Source: Agrobacterium vitis (lineage in GTDB: Bacteria; Pseudomonadota; Alphaproteobacteria; Rhizobiales; Rhizobiaceae). From it: DNA of 64,000 nucleotides. The number at the start of each line of letters is the position of its first letter. Position 1 is the first letter of the stretch. Positions 21,347 to 31,155 of this stretch are shown here, in pieces. Made by a program: the position numbers and the translations under genes. A model generated the notes under the pieces. That model made no database searches. It was not told the DNA's origin and worked only from the letters and a program-made list of their open reading frames with translations. Where the stretch lies: the NCBI RefSeq assembly GCF_037039395.1, contig NZ_CP146242.1, forward strand, positions 3,793,001-3,857,000, read 5' to 3'.

Positions 21347-22963
21347 ATGCCCTCGTCATCTCACCCAACTTCCCAAACGACACACGCTGCTTCTGGCCCT
21401 GACACTGGAATGGTCACCAGCCCGCATCCGCTGGCAAGCGCCGCCGGATTGGCCGTTCTGGAGCGCGGCGGCACGGCAGCGGAAGCGGCCATCGCCATGG
21501 CCAGCACCATTGCCGTCGTCTACCCGCATTTCTGCGGCCTGGGCGGCGACTCGGTCTGGATTATGGCCGATAGGCAGGGCCGCCAGACCTGTTTTATTGG
21601 AATCGGTCAAGCAGCGGAAAAACTGCCTGATTTTACCGGCGACAGTATTCCGCTGCGCGGTCCGCTTTCAACCCTGACCACCGCCGCCACCGTCGATGCC
21701 TGGGAGGCCGTTCACCGCTATTCGGGGGAGTATTGGGGTGGAAAACAGCTGTTCGGCGATCTGTTGCAGGATGCCATTCATCATGCGCATCAGGGGTTTC
21801 CGGTTAGTCGCTCGCAAGGCTTCTGGCTCGATATGCGCAAGGACGTGCTTGGCGATTGGTCAGGCTTCATCAACCTGTTTTTCAACAATGGACGACCCTT
21901 TGCTCCGGGAGAGATCTTTCGCCAGCCAGAGCTTGCCCGCTCCCTGGAGGATATTGCCAGCCATGGCGCGCGCAGTTTTTACCAAGGCACGCTTGCCCAG
22001 CGCATCGCCGAGGGGCTTCGGGCTGCCGGCTCGCCAATCACCCTTGCCGATCTGGCAGCAACACACACGCGGCAGGTGGAACCGGCGCGCCTATCCTATC
22101 GCGGGCTGGAGCTTCTCGCGCCACCGCCGCCGACACAAGGGATATCCACTCTTACGATCATGGGCATTCTCCAGCATTTCGACCTTTCCGCCCTCACCCC
22201 TGGCAGTGCGCAGCATCTTCATCTGGTCGTCGAGGCGGTGAAACAAGCTTTCCTGACCCGCGACCAGATCGCCGATCCGGATTTTTCCGATCAACCCGTG
22301 CAGCAATGGCTGTCGGCAGAACAATTGCAAAAGGCCGCCAGGGCCATCAATCCAGACCGGGCGCTGGCCTGGCCTCATCCCTACCGAACAGGGGACACGG
22401 TGTTCTTCGGCGCAACTGACGCTGCGGGCCAAAGCGTCAGCACGTTGCAAAGCACTTATTTCGACTGGGGCAGCGGCGTTGTCGTCGGCGATACCGGCAT
22501 TCTCTGGCAAAACCGAGGTGCGGCCTTCTCCCTCGATCCACAAAGCCCCAATTGCCTGCAACCGGGCAAAAGACCGTTCTACACCCTCAACCCCGGACTT
22601 GCCCTGCGCGACGGCGAACCGGCGCTGATCTACGGCACCCAGGGTGCGGACGGCCAGCCACAGACCCTGGCCATGCTGCTGACACGGCTGATCGATTATG
22701 CCCAGCCTCCTGCCCAGGCGCTGGCCGGACCACGATTTCTCCTGGGAAAAACGTTTTCCGACAGCCGCGACAGTTTGAAAATTGAGGAAGACTGCGGCCA
22801 GGCCGTGCTCGATACGCTGGCCGATCTCGGCCATCAGCTCGCACCCATTGAGCCGCAAAGTCCAATCGCGGGCCAGGCAGGTGTCATCACCATCGCCCCG
22901 GATGGCAGTCTGGCAGGCGTTCACGACCCACGTGGCGAGGGTGTGGCGCTCATCGCGTATTGA
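21347..22963 (+). CDS. Gamma-glutamyltransferase-family protein
   Basis: A 538-residue Ntn-hydrolase-type proenzyme. N-terminal VTSPHPLASAAGLAVLERGGTAAEAAIA matches the GGT large subunit. The predicted self-cleavage Thr is T351 in GDTVFFGATD, aligned with the TTHYSVVD region of classical GGT, but the usual second Thr and His are replaced. The downstream FDWGSGVVVGDTGILWQN matches the small-subunit start. No signal peptide is visible, so it is probably cytoplasmic, as in YwrD-like members. Such proteins may be acylases or oxamate hydrolases, so the substrate is open. Confidence 0.82.
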   Translation: MPSSSHPTSQTTHAASGPDTGMVTSPHPLASAAGLAVLERGGTAAEAAIAMASTIAVVYPHFCGLGGDSVWIMADRQGRQTCFIGIGQAAEKLPDFTGDSIPLRGPLSTLTTAATVDAWEAVHRYSGEYWGGKQLFGDLLQDAIHHAHQGFPVSRSQGFWLDMRKDVLGDWSGFINLFFNNGRPFAPGEIFRQPELARSLEDIASHGARSFYQGTLAQRIAEGLRAAGSPITLADLAATHTRQVEPARLSYRGLELLAPPPPTQGISTLTIMGILQHFDLSALTPGSAQHLHLVVEAVKQAFLTRDQIADPDFSDQPVQQWLSAEQLQKAARAINPDRALAWPHPYRTGDTVFFGATDAAGQSVSTLQSTYFDWGSGVVVGDTGILWQNRGAAFSLDPQSPNCLQPGKRPFYTLNPGLALRDGEPALIYGTQGADGQPQTLAMLLTRLIDYAQPPAQALAGPRFLLGKTFSDSRDSLKIEEDCGQAVLDTLADLGHQLAPIEPQSPIAGQAGVITIAPDGSLAGVHDPRGEGVALIAY

Positions 22964-23367
22964 CCAATTGCATAGGGTCATTGATAGGTGATCGTTCGTC
23001 TTGATTTTCGCAAGCTGATGATTCATTTGAGAATTTTGCGCTACGCTCAAGGCGAGAATGTAGCAGCATCTCCGAGCCTTGGGACGAGAGCATCCGACAA
23101 CGATTTGGGACAGAATTGCGGAAACGACTGTTGCGCAAGCAAGATCCTATAGCATCGAACCGGCTTCGGTTTTTACACGATGCTATAGGATACCCAACCG
23201 AAAAGGGGGGCTGTTTTCGGTTAGCCCTGTTTTCATCCATCTGGAGATGTGTCAACGACTTTTACGTTTTCTAACAAAATTCAGAGAATTTCAGTGTCTC
23301 GCAGAAACAGTGAAACTCTCTATCTATTTGTTTTTACGCATTTTCGGACAAACACGCAAAGGCCAAG
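22964..23367. repeat. Intergenic region with repeat and palindromes
   Basis: There is no gene here. It holds a diverged copy of the CTCAAGGCGAG repeat family (about 23011-23082). Next is a perfect 14-bp inverted repeat ATCCTATAGCATCG (23144-23157) / CGATGCTATAGGAT (23178-23191) enclosing a smaller AACCG/CGGTT hairpin. Then comes a 9-bp inverted repeat AACCGAAAA (23196-23204) / TTTTCGGTT (23214-23222), which could end transcription from the GGT-like gene. Bases 23230-23367 show nothing further. Confidence 0.7.
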
Positions 23368-26358
23368 CTACCGCCCAGGTTTGCCGGTTTTTCCCTTGGT
23401 GCGTGTCTTGCGTTTCTGATCTCCGGCATCTTCGTAGGAACCGGCCCCGGATTTGGCGCGGATGATCGGACGGGGATCGTCCGTTTTGGCATCGCCGCTT
23501 TTCGGGCCGGGCTTTTCGGGAAGCTTGCCGGGAATAGGTTTTTCCGTCCGACCGACCGTCATTTCATCCAGGCTGTTCTTGCGAAACAGCGGCTTGGCCG
23601 TGTCCGTGCCGGGGCCCATGTCATCCAGGGATGGTTTGGCGAAATAGGAGCCGATGTCACTAGAATTGTCTGCTGCAACGCCAGCGGACTGGCCGGACCC
23701 GGCTTGCTCTTGCGCCCGGGCCGCTGCCTTTTCGCCGGGATCGCCCATGCTGGCCAGCTCGACCTCCTTCAAACGCTTGATTTCGTCGCGCAAACGAGCT
23801 GCGGTTTCGAAATCGAGGTCGGCGGCGGCATCCCGCATCTGTTTTTCCAGCGCCGAAAGATGGGCCTGGAGATTGTTGCCAACCAGATGACCACCAGCGG
23901 CAAAGCCTTTGCCGCTCGCCCCGGAAATATCGGCGCGGACATGGTCACGCTCGTAGACCGAATCGAGAATGTCGGAAATCTTCGCCTTGACCGATTCGGG
24001 CGTGATGCCGTGTTCAAGATTGTAAGCCACCTGCTTTTCCCGGCGACGCGACGTTTCGTCCATGGCGCGCCGCATGGAGCCAGTGATCTGGTCGGCGTAG
24101 AGAATGACCTTGCCATCGACATTACGCGCCGCGCGGCCAATCGTCTGGATCAGCGAAGTCTCGGAGCGCAGGAAGCCTTCCTTGTCGGCATCGAGAATGG
24201 CGACGAAGCCGCATTCGGGAATGTCCAGACCTTCGCGCAGCAGGTTGATACCAACCAGCACGTCGAAGGCGCCGAGCCTGAGATCGCGCAGGATTTCGAT
24301 GCGTTCCAGCGTGTCGATATCCGAATGCATATAGCGCACCCGCACGCCCTGCTCGTGCAGATATTCCGTCAGATCCTCGGCCATGCGCTTGGTCAGCACC
24401 GTCACCAGCGTACGGTAGCCCTTCAGCGAGGTTTCCTTGATCTCACCCAGCACGTCATCGACCTGGGTCTTGGCGGAGCGCACTTCGACCGGCGGATCGA
24501 TCAGGCCGGTCGGGCGAATGACCTGCTCGGCAAACACGCCGCCCGATTGTTCAAGCTCCCAACTGCCGGGTGTCGCCGAAACCGCGACGGTTGGCGGACG
24601 CATGGCGTCCCATTCCTCAAACCGCAGCGGCCGGTTATCCATGCAGGACGGCAGCCGGAAACCGTATTCGGCCAGCGTCGCCTTACGCCTGAAGTCGCCA
24701 CGATACATGCCGCCAATCTGACTGACGGAGACATGGCTTTCATCGATAAACAACAAGGCGTTATCGGGAATATATTCGAACAGGGTCGGCGGCGGCTCGC
24801 CCGGCGCACGGCCTGTCAGATAGCGGGAATAGTTTTCAATGCCCGCACAGGAGCCAGTCGCTTCCATCATTTCGATATCGTAGCGGGTGCGCTGCTCCAA
24901 CCTTTGCGCCTCCAGCAGACGCCCGCCCTTTTCCAGCTCGGCCAGCCGCTGCTTCAGCTCTTCCTTGATCGCCTTGATCGCCCCGTTCAGCGTCGGGCGC
25001 GGCGTGACATAGTGCGAATTGGCATAGATCTTCACCGATTTCATATCGCCGGTCTTGTGGCCAGTCAGCGGATCGAATTCGGTGATCGCATCGATTTCGT
25101 CGCCGAACATCGAAATGCGCCAGGCGGCATCCTCCAAGTGTGCGGGGAAGATTTCGATGGTATCGCCCCGCACCCGGAAAGAGCCGCGCACGAAATTGAT
25201 GTCCTGCCGCTTGTATTGCTGCGCCACGAGGTCGGCCAGCAATTGCCGCTGGTCGATCCGGTCGCCGACCGACATCTGGAAGGTCATCGCCGTATAGGTT
25301 TCGACCGAGCCGATACCGTAGATGCAGGACACCGAGGCGACGATGATACAATCGTCCCGCTCAAGGATGGCGCGGGTGGCGGCGTGGCGCATACGGTCGA
25401 TCTGTTCGTTGATCGAGCTTTCCTTCTCGATAAACGTATCCGAGCGCGGCACATAGGCTTCCGGCTGGTAGTAATCGTAGTAGGAAACGAAATATTCCAC
25501 CGCATTGTCGGGAAAAAAATGTTTGAATTCCGAATAGAGCTGGGCCGCCAGCGTCTTGTTCGGCGCCAGAATCACTGCTGGCCGCTGAGTCGCCTCGATC
25601 ACCTTGGCCATGGTGAAGGTCTTGCCGGAACCGGTCACGCCGAGCAGGACCTGACTGCGCTCCCCGGCATCGATGCCTTCCACCAGATCCTTGATCGCCG
25701 TTGGCTGGTCGCCCGCCGGTTGGTAGTCCGACACCATGCGGATCGGGATTCCCCCCTCGGACTTTTCCGGCCTGGCCGGGCGATGTGGCGCCCAGATCTT
25801 GCCACCCTTGAAAAGTGGATTGCCGCTTTCGATCAGCGCCGACAGCGCCTCCACGGTCGCCGTCACAGCGCCTGGGGCAAGGCTTTGCGCCTCTTCCAGC
25901 GACGTATCCATGCCAGACACCGGGTTAAGACCGGCAGCCGCGCGCGTGGCCGGATCGGAAGATGCGCCGATGGATACACCTCGGGAGGTGCGCATGGCGC
26001 TGCCGCCGTCTTCGCTCTTGGCCTTGGCGGTGCGACCGGCCTTTACGGGGTCGGCCCCGGTCTTGCTGCCCGTGCTTTTCTCAAGCGCTATCTTTTCGGC
26101 ATGTCTGCGCGCTTCGATCTCGATCTTCTTACGGTGCTTGCCAGCCTTGGAGGCGAGTTCCCGTTGGCTTTCGATGCCTCCGGCTTCCGCTTCGGCTTCC
26201 AGCTGCTTCACCCAGTCCGCGACACTTCCGCTCAAGGGCGCTCCTTCGAAAGCAGCCTGTGGCGCCTCTTCAAACCCACCAGCGTAAGGCACCCCTGCCT
26301 CATCCTGCGATGGGTTATCATTGTTACGGACGGGAGATTTTTTCGGAGATCTGGCCAT
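23368..26358 (-). CDS. uvrB: UvrABC system protein B, with long N-terminal extension
   Basis: A 996-residue damage-recognition helicase of nucleotide excision repair. The conserved core starts near residue 205 ([16 protein letters not shown]) with Walker [12 protein letters not shown] at ~240. The beta-hairpin region [26 protein letters not shown] and the helicase motifs up to QTIGRAARN follow. A UVR domain ([20 protein letters not shown]) lies near residue 870. The first ~200 residues and last ~110 are low-complexity, charged and rich in K, A, S and G; long tails are seen in rhizobial UvrB, against ~670 residues in E. coli. The start has a poor ribosome site, so the true start could be internal. 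Confidence 0.96.
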   Translation of the reverse strand: MARSPKKSPVRNNDNPSQDEAGVPYAGGFEEAPQAAFEGAPLSGSVADWVKQLEAEAEAGGIESQRELASKAGKHRKKIEIEARRHAEKIALEKSTGSKTGADPVKAGRTAKAKSEDGGSAMRTSRGVSIGASSDPATRAAAGLNPVSGMDTSLEEAQSLAPGAVTATVEALSALIESGNPLFKGGKIWAPHRPARPEKSEGGIPIRMVSDYQPAGDQPTAIKDLVEGIDAGERSQVLLGVTGSGKTFTMAKVIEATQRPAVILAPNKTLAAQLYSEFKHFFPDNAVEYFVSYYDYYQPEAYVPRSDTFIEKESSINEQIDRMRHAATRAILERDDCIIVASVSCIYGIGSVETYTAMTFQMSVGDRIDQRQLLADLVAQQYKRQDINFVRGSFRVRGDTIEIFPAHLEDAAWRISMFGDEIDAITEFDPLTGHKTGDMKSVKIYANSHYVTPRPTLNGAIKAIKEELKQRLAELEKGGRLLEAQRLEQRTRYDIEMMEATGSCAGIENYSRYLTGRAPGEPPPTLFEYIPDNALLFIDESHVSVSQIGGMYRGDFRRKATLAEYGFRLPSCMDNRPLRFEEWDAMRPPTVAVSATPGSWELEQSGGVFAEQVIRPTGLIDPPVEVRSAKTQVDDVLGEIKETSLKGYRTLVTVLTKRMAEDLTEYLHEQGVRVRYMHSDIDTLERIEILRDLRLGAFDVLVGINLLREGLDIPECGFVAILDADKEGFLRSETSLIQTIGRAARNVDGKVILYADQITGSMRRAMDETSRRREKQVAYNLEHGITPESVKAKISDILDSVYERDHVRADISGASGKGFAAGGHLVGNNLQAHLSALEKQMRDAAADLDFETAARLRDEIKRLKEVELASMGDPGEKAAARAQEQAGSGQSAGVAADNSSDIGSYFAKPSLDDMGPGTDTAKPLFRKNSLDEMTVGRTEKPIPGKLPEKPGPKSGDAKTDDPRPIIRAKSGAGSYEDAGDQKRKTRTKGKTGKPGR

Positions 26359-26412
26359 GGTCCGAATATGGATAAGACCGCAGTCAAAGTGAAGTGCGCC
26401 AGACGAAAATCA

Positions 26413-26427
26413 GAACAAAAAAGCAAC
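26413..26427 (-). promoter_or_regulatory. Possible LexA-type half-match upstream of uvrB
   Basis: GAAC-N7-CAAC at 26413-26427 is one base from the alphaproteobacterial SOS box GAAC-N7-GAAC. It lies about 55 bases before the uvrB start. A single imperfect site is weak evidence for LexA control. Confidence 0.3.
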
Positions 26428-26499
26428 AATTTCGCTAAAGTTTTTACCCATTCGCATTCTCGGAAAAACCAAGGGGTTATTTCCCTTGAGCGCCCTCCA

Positions 26500-28521
26500 T
26501 CAGGCCACAGCGCGTCGTGATTTTTTCTCACTCAGTTGCTTTTTTTTAGAATCGAGCCATTTGGGCAGCATATCCGCAGGCATGGGCCGGGAGAAATAAT
26601 AGCCCTGGCCTATCGTGCAGCCGATTTCGGTCAATGTCCTGGCATCCGCTATCGTTTCCACGCCCTCCGCCACGATATCGACGCCCAGGGCCCGGCCCAG
26701 ACCGACCAGAGCGACAACCAGCGCCTTATTCTTTGGCGAACCGCTCATACCGGTGACGAAACTGCGGTCGATCTTCAACCGGGTGATCTTCAGGCTGATC
26801 AAATAGGCCAGGGACGAATAGCCCATGCCGAAATCATCCACCGTCAGCTTGTAGCCGCTGTTTTCAAGCCGGGTCAGTTGTTCACCGGCGACCGCCGGAT
26901 CCAGAATGGTTTCCTCGGTAATCTCCACTTCAAGGAGATTGCGATTGACGCCATAGGCAGCGGTCATCCGGTCGAGCATGACAGATACGTCATAGAGCGC
27001 AAATTCACGCGGTGAAACGTTCAAGGCAACAGCCGTATCCGGCATGCCAAGCTCTTTCAGCCTGTTGAGCAGCCGGCAGATATTTTCCGTCACGAAACCA
27101 GTCAGCGCCTCACACATCTGCATGGCCTGGGCGGCGTTGACAATTTCAGGCGGAGCAATCGCCCCGAACTCCGGATGAAACCAGCGGACCAGGGCCTCGA
27201 AGCCAACAATCTTGCCGGTGGCAAGATTGATCTGCGGCTGAAACCAGGTCTCGAGCGAAGAATCACGAAGCGCCGCTGGCAGATCCTGCTCGATACGGCG
27301 CTGGCGATCGATGCGCTGTTTGATCTGATGATCGAATTCCCGCAATTGCCTGCGACCGTCCTGCTTGGCATCCGACAAAGCCATGCTGGCGCAGGTAAAC
27401 AGACCGTCGCCATCTTCCGCATGGTCGGGAAAAAACGCAATCCCGGCGCTCAGACCGGGCGTGACCTGGGTGCCATGCACGATAATCGGAATCATCGACG
27501 CGGCGATCACGGTCTCAGCCAGCGCCCGGCAATCCTGGCGTACATCGCCGCTCCGCAACAGGATGGCAAACTCATCGCCGCTGATCCGGGCTGTGACGGC
27601 ATCAGCGCCAGCGGCATTTTTCAACCTTTGCCCCAGGATCGCCAGGAACTGGTCTCCGCCGCGATGGCCAAAAGCATCGTTGAGCAGCTTGAACCGGTCG
27701 ACATTGACCAATAACAGGCCAATTTCCCGGTTTCCAACTTTGGCGGCGGCGATTTCCCCTGCGAGCCGTCCATTGAAATAGATCCTGTTGAACAGCCCCG
27801 TCACGGGATCGCCGTTGGCCAAGACTTCCAGCCGCAAATTCTTGTGCTGAATATCTTCATTGGCAATGGTCAGCGATTGAGTCGCGGCCTGGCTCCTCAG
27901 TTTGGCCATTTCGCTATCCAGAAAGGTCCTGTCTGCCTTCAACAGCAGATGAGACATGAAAATGGCCAATACCATGAAATTAAACGTGGAGATGGTCGCA
28001 ATGATGCCGCCGTGAATCGCGAAATTCCACAATATCGCTAAAATCATCGGAATACAGTAGCTGAAGGCGACCTGACTGGTGCCGGCCTGGCGGAACATGG
28101 CTGTCGCCACCAGACCACCGACAACCACCAGAATAGACGCATTGCGGCCCAGCAAGTCCATATCGACCACCGCTATCGGCAGCAGAGCCCAGACAGCCCC
28201 TTGCACCAAGGCCGTGATGCACATCAGCCGAAGCACGTCATCCGGATTGGACAAGGCATATTGACGGTGCTGCAGATGGCGCGACAACAGGAAGCGGAAT
28301 AGGGTTGCGGCAGCCAGCGCCATCATCCAACCGATAACGACGCTCACGTCATTCACCTCGGCCAGAAGTAGAATGGACGTGGATAGCCCAGCCATCACAT
28401 TGTAAACTGCCGCCGCTCCACTGCCACGCAATGCCATGGACGCCCGAGCCTTATGGGCAGACGACAATAAAAATGCTTTTTGATCCGCAGTTTCTGAAAA
28501 CAAGACTATCTCATTCTTCAA
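26500..28521 (-). CDS. Membrane GGDEF-EAL cyclic-di-GMP protein
   Basis: A 673-residue protein. Residues ~35-195 hold about six hydrophobic segments (a membrane sensor region), followed by a linker helix (LDSEMAKLRSQAATQ). The GGDEF domain covers ~235-395 with SGDEF at 314-318 instead of GGDEF and no RxxD inhibitory site. The EAL domain follows (EALVRW at 442, then NVSPREF, EITEETI, DDFGMGYSSLAYL and VAEGVET), with its catalytic residues present. The likely net activity is cyclic-di-GMP breakdown, with the GGDEF possibly regulatory. It begins 264 bases from the divergent VOC gene. Confidence 0.92.
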   Translation of the reverse strand: MKNEIVLFSETADQKAFLLSSAHKARASMALRGSGAAAVYNVMAGLSTSILLLAEVNDVSVVIGWMMALAAATLFRFLLSRHLQHRQYALSNPDDVLRLMCITALVQGAVWALLPIAVVDMDLLGRNASILVVVGGLVATAMFRQAGTSQVAFSYCIPMILAILWNFAIHGGIIATISTFNFMVLAIFMSHLLLKADRTFLDSEMAKLRSQAATQSLTIANEDIQHKNLRLEVLANGDPVTGLFNRIYFNGRLAGEIAAAKVGNREIGLLLVNVDRFKLLNDAFGHRGGDQFLAILGQRLKNAAGADAVTARISGDEFAILLRSGDVRQDCRALAETVIAASMIPIIVHGTQVTPGLSAGIAFFPDHAEDGDGLFTCASMALSDAKQDGRRQLREFDHQIKQRIDRQRRIEQDLPAALRDSSLETWFQPQINLATGKIVGFEALVRWFHPEFGAIAPPEIVNAAQAMQMCEALTGFVTENICRLLNRLKELGMPDTAVALNVSPREFALYDVSVMLDRMTAAYGVNRNLLEVEITEETILDPAVAGEQLTRLENSGYKLTVDDFGMGYSSLAYLISLKITRLKIDRSFVTGMSGSPKNKALVVALVGLGRALGVDIVAEGVETIADARTLTEIGCTIGQGYYFSRPMPADMLPKWLDSKKKQLSEKKSRRAVA

Positions 28522-28652
28522 ACTAGGCGCAATAATTGTTTTTTTCAGGAGCCTGCCGCTAAGATTGCGCTTTTCCGGTAAGAAATAATGAACAATGCAG
28601 TTAAAAATCGCACAACGCCTTATGATTAAGCATCGCTAAAAAAGATACGCGA

Positions 28653-28752
28653 AATATGCATGCTGTGGATGCACGAAGGTTCACTTTAGCCTTCTCACAC
28701 TACTGCATAATTTTCACCTTAAACAGCAACCGATTTAATGTGATTACGCAAC
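28653..28752 (+). repeat. Compound palindromic intergenic repeat, copy C (diverged)
   Basis: Contains GATGCACGAAGGTTCAC followed by TAGCCTTCT and ACTGCATAATTTTCACC, then CTTAAACAGCAACCGATTT. Block by block this matches the inverse of the 58.55-58.66 kb element and copy A. It ends just before the VOC gene's ribosome site. The remaining ~130 bases of this gap (28522-28652) show nothing recognisable. Confidence 0.6.
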
Positions 28753-28784
28753 AGGAAAATACAAACGAGGGGAGATGGTCGAGC

Positions 28785-29138
28785 ATGATGCAACGAAACG
28801 ATCAAATTGATTATATCGAATTCAACGTGCGCGACATTTCGGCCTCAAAACAATTCTACGCCACGGCCTTTCGCTGGTCCTTTACCGATTACGGACCGGA
28901 TTATACCGAATTTAGCGATGGCCGGCTGAAAGGTGGATTGACCACGACCGCTCCGGTTTCAGCGACCGGCGGGCCGCTGGTCATCCTGTTTGCCAATGAT
29001 CTGGAAAAGGCCGTGAGCAGCGTTGAAAGCGCCGGCGGCACGATCATCCGCCCGATCTTTTCCTTTCCCGGCGGTCGGCGGTTCCACTTCCGCGACCTGG
29101 ATGGCTATGAGCTGGCGGTCTGGTCGGACAGTCTCTAG
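28785..29138 (+). CDS. VOC-family (glyoxalase/dioxygenase superfamily) protein
   Basis: A 117-residue single VOC module pair: IDYIEFNVRDISASKQFYATAF, then YTEFSDGRLKGGL, a linker, and GGRRFHFRDLDGYELAVWSD. Glu and His positions in EFNV, RFHF and ELAV resemble metal ligands. Proteins of this length act as small glyoxalase- or bleomycin-resistance-like enzymes or binding proteins; the substrate is unknown. The start is MMQRNDQ, preceded by GAGGGGAG. The upstream in-frame codons overlap the palindromic repeat and are unlikely to be translated. Confidence 0.82.
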   Translation: MMQRNDQIDYIEFNVRDISASKQFYATAFRWSFTDYGPDYTEFSDGRLKGGLTTTAPVSATGGPLVILFANDLEKAVSSVESAGGTIIRPIFSFPGGRRFHFRDLDGYELAVWSDSL

Positions 29139-29211
29139 CAACGGGCATAAAGCTGAAACTCGGCTGATGCTGCACCTGGCCAGCCTTCGTCCAACCAGGT
29201 TTAAGACAAAC

Positions 29212-29335
29212 GAATACCAAGGTCACTGAAAATGGCAGTTGGTATTCCCATTGCATATATCTCAAGCGGTGCAAGCATCTGAGATATCTGCAATGCATTC
29301 AAGGCGAGGATGCGTGAGCACCTTCGCCTTGGTAT
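29212..29335. repeat. Second intergenic repeat family, copy near 29.3 kb
   Basis: The unit runs from about 29225 (TGAAAATGGC) through ATATCTCAAG, GCATCTGAGATAT and CATTCAAGGCGAGG to ACCTTCGCCTTGG. A related unit is at 33365-33479 and a diverged one at 23011-23082. An extra inverted repeat GAATACCAA (29212-29220) / TTGGTATTC (29239-29247) overlaps its start. Confidence 0.7.
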
Positions 29336-29340
29336 AAAGT

Positions 29341-29372
29341 GAGCCGCCGGAACGGTTGCGCCCCGGCAGCTC
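29341..29372 (-). terminator. Hairpin after ccoP
   Basis: GAGCCGCCGG (29341-29350) pairs with CCGGCAGCTC (29363-29372) with one mismatch and a 12-base loop, three bases after the ccoP stop. On the minus strand it is followed by ACTTTATA, a weak T-rich tail. A likely end for the ccoNOQP transcript. Confidence 0.45.
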
Positions 29373-29375
29373 TTC

Positions 29376-30239
29376 TCACTCGCCGCCGCCGAGTGAGTGG
29401 ACATAGACAGTCAGTTCCTTGACCGTCGTATCGCCTAGACGCGCTGACCATCCCGGCATGACGCCATGCTTGGGATGAGCCACCTGCTGGATGATCTCCT
29501 GCTCGCCTTTGACCTTCAGCCAAATGGCATCGCCGAGATTGGGCGCACCGAGATCGCGATTGCCCTCGGCCTTTTCACCGTGGCAGGCAACGCAATTGTC
29601 CATGAACACCTGCTTTCCGGGCGCAACCAATGCGTCGTTGGACGGCTTGCCCGTCAGGCTGACGACATAGGCGGAGACCTGGCGGATTTCCTCGGGCTTC
29701 AGGATATCGGCAAAGGCCGGCATTTCCGACGTCCGGGTTTCCGGATCGCTCGTGTAGCGAATACCGTGTTGCAGCGTGGTGTAGATGGCATCCACACTGC
29801 CGCCCCACAGCCAGTCATCGTCGTTCAGGTTTGGATAGCCGGGGCCGCCAGCCGCACCAGACCCATGACAGGGGGTGCAATTGACCTTGAAGGCCGCAGC
29901 ACCGCCAGCGGTGGCGAATTCGGTCAGATCCTTGTCGGCCAGGATATCCTTGATCGGCAGGGCCGCGATTTTGTCGGTGAACACCGATTGCGCCGCCTTG
30001 GCCTCTGCAAGCTCGGCGGTGACTGCGGCACGGTTGGTATAACCGAACAGGCCCTTGGTATTGGTGGAGAGCATCGGCCAGGCCGGATAGACCACCGTAT
30101 AGCCAATCGCCCAGACGATAGTGGCGTAGAAGGTATAGACCCACCAGCGCGGCATAGGATTGTTCAGCTCGCGGATGCCGTCCCATTCATGGCCCGTGGT
30201 TTCGACACCGCTGATTTCATCAATGTGTTTGTCAGACAT
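29376..30239 (-). CDS. ccoP: cbb3 cytochrome c oxidase subunit III (di-heme cytochrome c)
   Basis: A 287-residue membrane-anchored di-heme cytochrome c (FixP). One membrane segment (residues ~32-52) follows a short cytoplasmic tail. Two periplasmic heme c sites are present: CTPCH (C121, C124, H125) and CVACH (C216, C219, H220), each with a later Met ligand (SEMPAF, HGVMPGW). It passes electrons from cytochrome bc1 to the catalytic subunit. It is last in the ccoNOQP operon, starting two bases after the ccoQ stop, with a GGGAGGA site. Confidence 0.96.
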   Translation of the reverse strand: MSDKHIDEISGVETTGHEWDGIRELNNPMPRWWVYTFYATIVWAIGYTVVYPAWPMLSTNTKGLFGYTNRAAVTAELAEAKAAQSVFTDKIAALPIKDILADKDLTEFATAGGAAAFKVNCTPCHGSGAAGGPGYPNLNDDDWLWGGSVDAIYTTLQHGIRYTSDPETRTSEMPAFADILKPEEIRQVSAYVVSLTGKPSNDALVAPGKQVFMDNCVACHGEKAEGNRDLGAPNLGDAIWLKVKGEQEIIQQVAHPKHGVMPGWSARLGDTTVKELTVYVHSLGGGE

Positions 30240-30241
30240 GA

Positions 30242-30403
30242 TCAGTCCTCCCGCAAGGGGATAGAGGCAGCATCTTCCGCCCGCTCTTTGGCGCCCGGAC
30301 GAAAGACGAAGAGAATGGCGCCCGCGAAGAACAGCAGCATGGCGAGCATGCCCCAGCTGTCAGCGAAATGGCGCATGGCCGTATAGATTTCGGTTCCTTC
30401 CAT
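30242..30403 (-). CDS. ccoQ: cbb3 cytochrome oxidase small subunit
   Basis: A 53-residue protein (FixQ) with one membrane helix (HFADSWGMLAMLLFFAGAIL) and a charged tail with GAKERAEDAA. CcoQ stabilises the cbb3 complex. The start is MEGTEIYTAM, supported by GAGGAGGG seven bases upstream; the longer in-frame start at 30439 overlaps ccoO. It sits between ccoO and ccoP, as usual. Confidence 0.93.
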   Translation of the reverse strand: MEGTEIYTAMRHFADSWGMLAMLLFFAGAILFVFRPGAKERAEDAASIPLRED

Positions 30404-30413
30404 TACGCCCTCC

Positions 30414-31145
30414 TCAACGGTAGCCGGTTGCGTCGTCATATTTGGTGAAGTCCACCAAAGTGCCGATCATTTGCAGGTAGGCGATCAGCGCGTCCATTTC
30501 GGACAGGACCGCCGGGTTGCCGTCGAAATCGCCGACTTTCGCCTTGGGATAGCGGGCCAGCAATGCCGTGGTATCGGCATTCGGGTCTGCCTGGGCGGCC
30601 AGATCGGCCTTGGCATTGTCGATCATGTCCTGAGTATAGGGCACGCCGACTTCGCTGTTGACCTTCAGGTCCATGGAGACATTGGTGATCTTCAGCGGCG
30701 TCTCTTTCAGGAACGCATATTTCGGCATGATCGATTCCGGCACGACCGAGCGTGGATCGCTCAGGTGCTGGACATGCCAGTCATTCGAGTAGCGATCCCC
30801 GACACGGGCCAGATCTGGCCCGGTGCGCTTGGAACCCCATTGGAACGGATGGTCGTACATCGATTCCGCCGCCAGGGAGTAATGGCCGTAACGTTCCACT
30901 TCGTCACGGAACGGACGGATCATCTGGCTATGGCAGAGGTAACAGCCTTCGCGGATGTAGATGTCGCGACCGGCCAGCTCGAGCGGCGAGTAGGGCCGCA
31001 TGCCCTCCACCTTTTCGATGGTGTTTTGCAGGTAGAACAGCGGCGCGATTTCAACGATACCGCCCACCGCAACCACCAGCAGCGAACCCAAAAGCAGCAG
31101 GCTGGCATTTTTTTCGATGATCTTATGTTTATCGAGAATGGACAT
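30414..31145 (-). CDS. ccoO: cbb3 cytochrome c oxidase subunit II (mono-heme cytochrome c)
   Basis: A 243-residue mono-heme cytochrome c (FixO). An N-terminal membrane anchor (residues ~15-38) is followed by the heme c site CYLCH (C68, C71, H72) in [17 protein letters not shown] and an internal repeat of conserved W, H and P residues ([19 protein letters not shown]). The start MSILDKH has AAGGAGGG six bases upstream. It lies ten bases after ccoN and just before ccoQ. Confidence 0.96.
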   Translation of the reverse strand: MSILDKHKIIEKNASLLLLGSLLVVAVGGIVEIAPLFYLQNTIEKVEGMRPYSPLELAGRDIYIREGCYLCHSQMIRPFRDEVERYGHYSLAAESMYDHPFQWGSKRTGPDLARVGDRYSNDWHVQHLSDPRSVVPESIMPKYAFLKETPLKITNVSMDLKVNSEVGVPYTQDMIDNAKADLAAQADPNADTTALLARYPKAKVGDFDGNPAVLSEMDALIAYLQMIGTLVDFTKYDDATGYR

Positions 31146-31155
31146 GGTGCCCTCC

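Noticed and set aside
23704..26520. Open frame of 938 codons on the plus strand opposite uvrB
   Set aside because: It is antisense to the clear UvrB core and contains no family motif; its length follows from high G+C composition.
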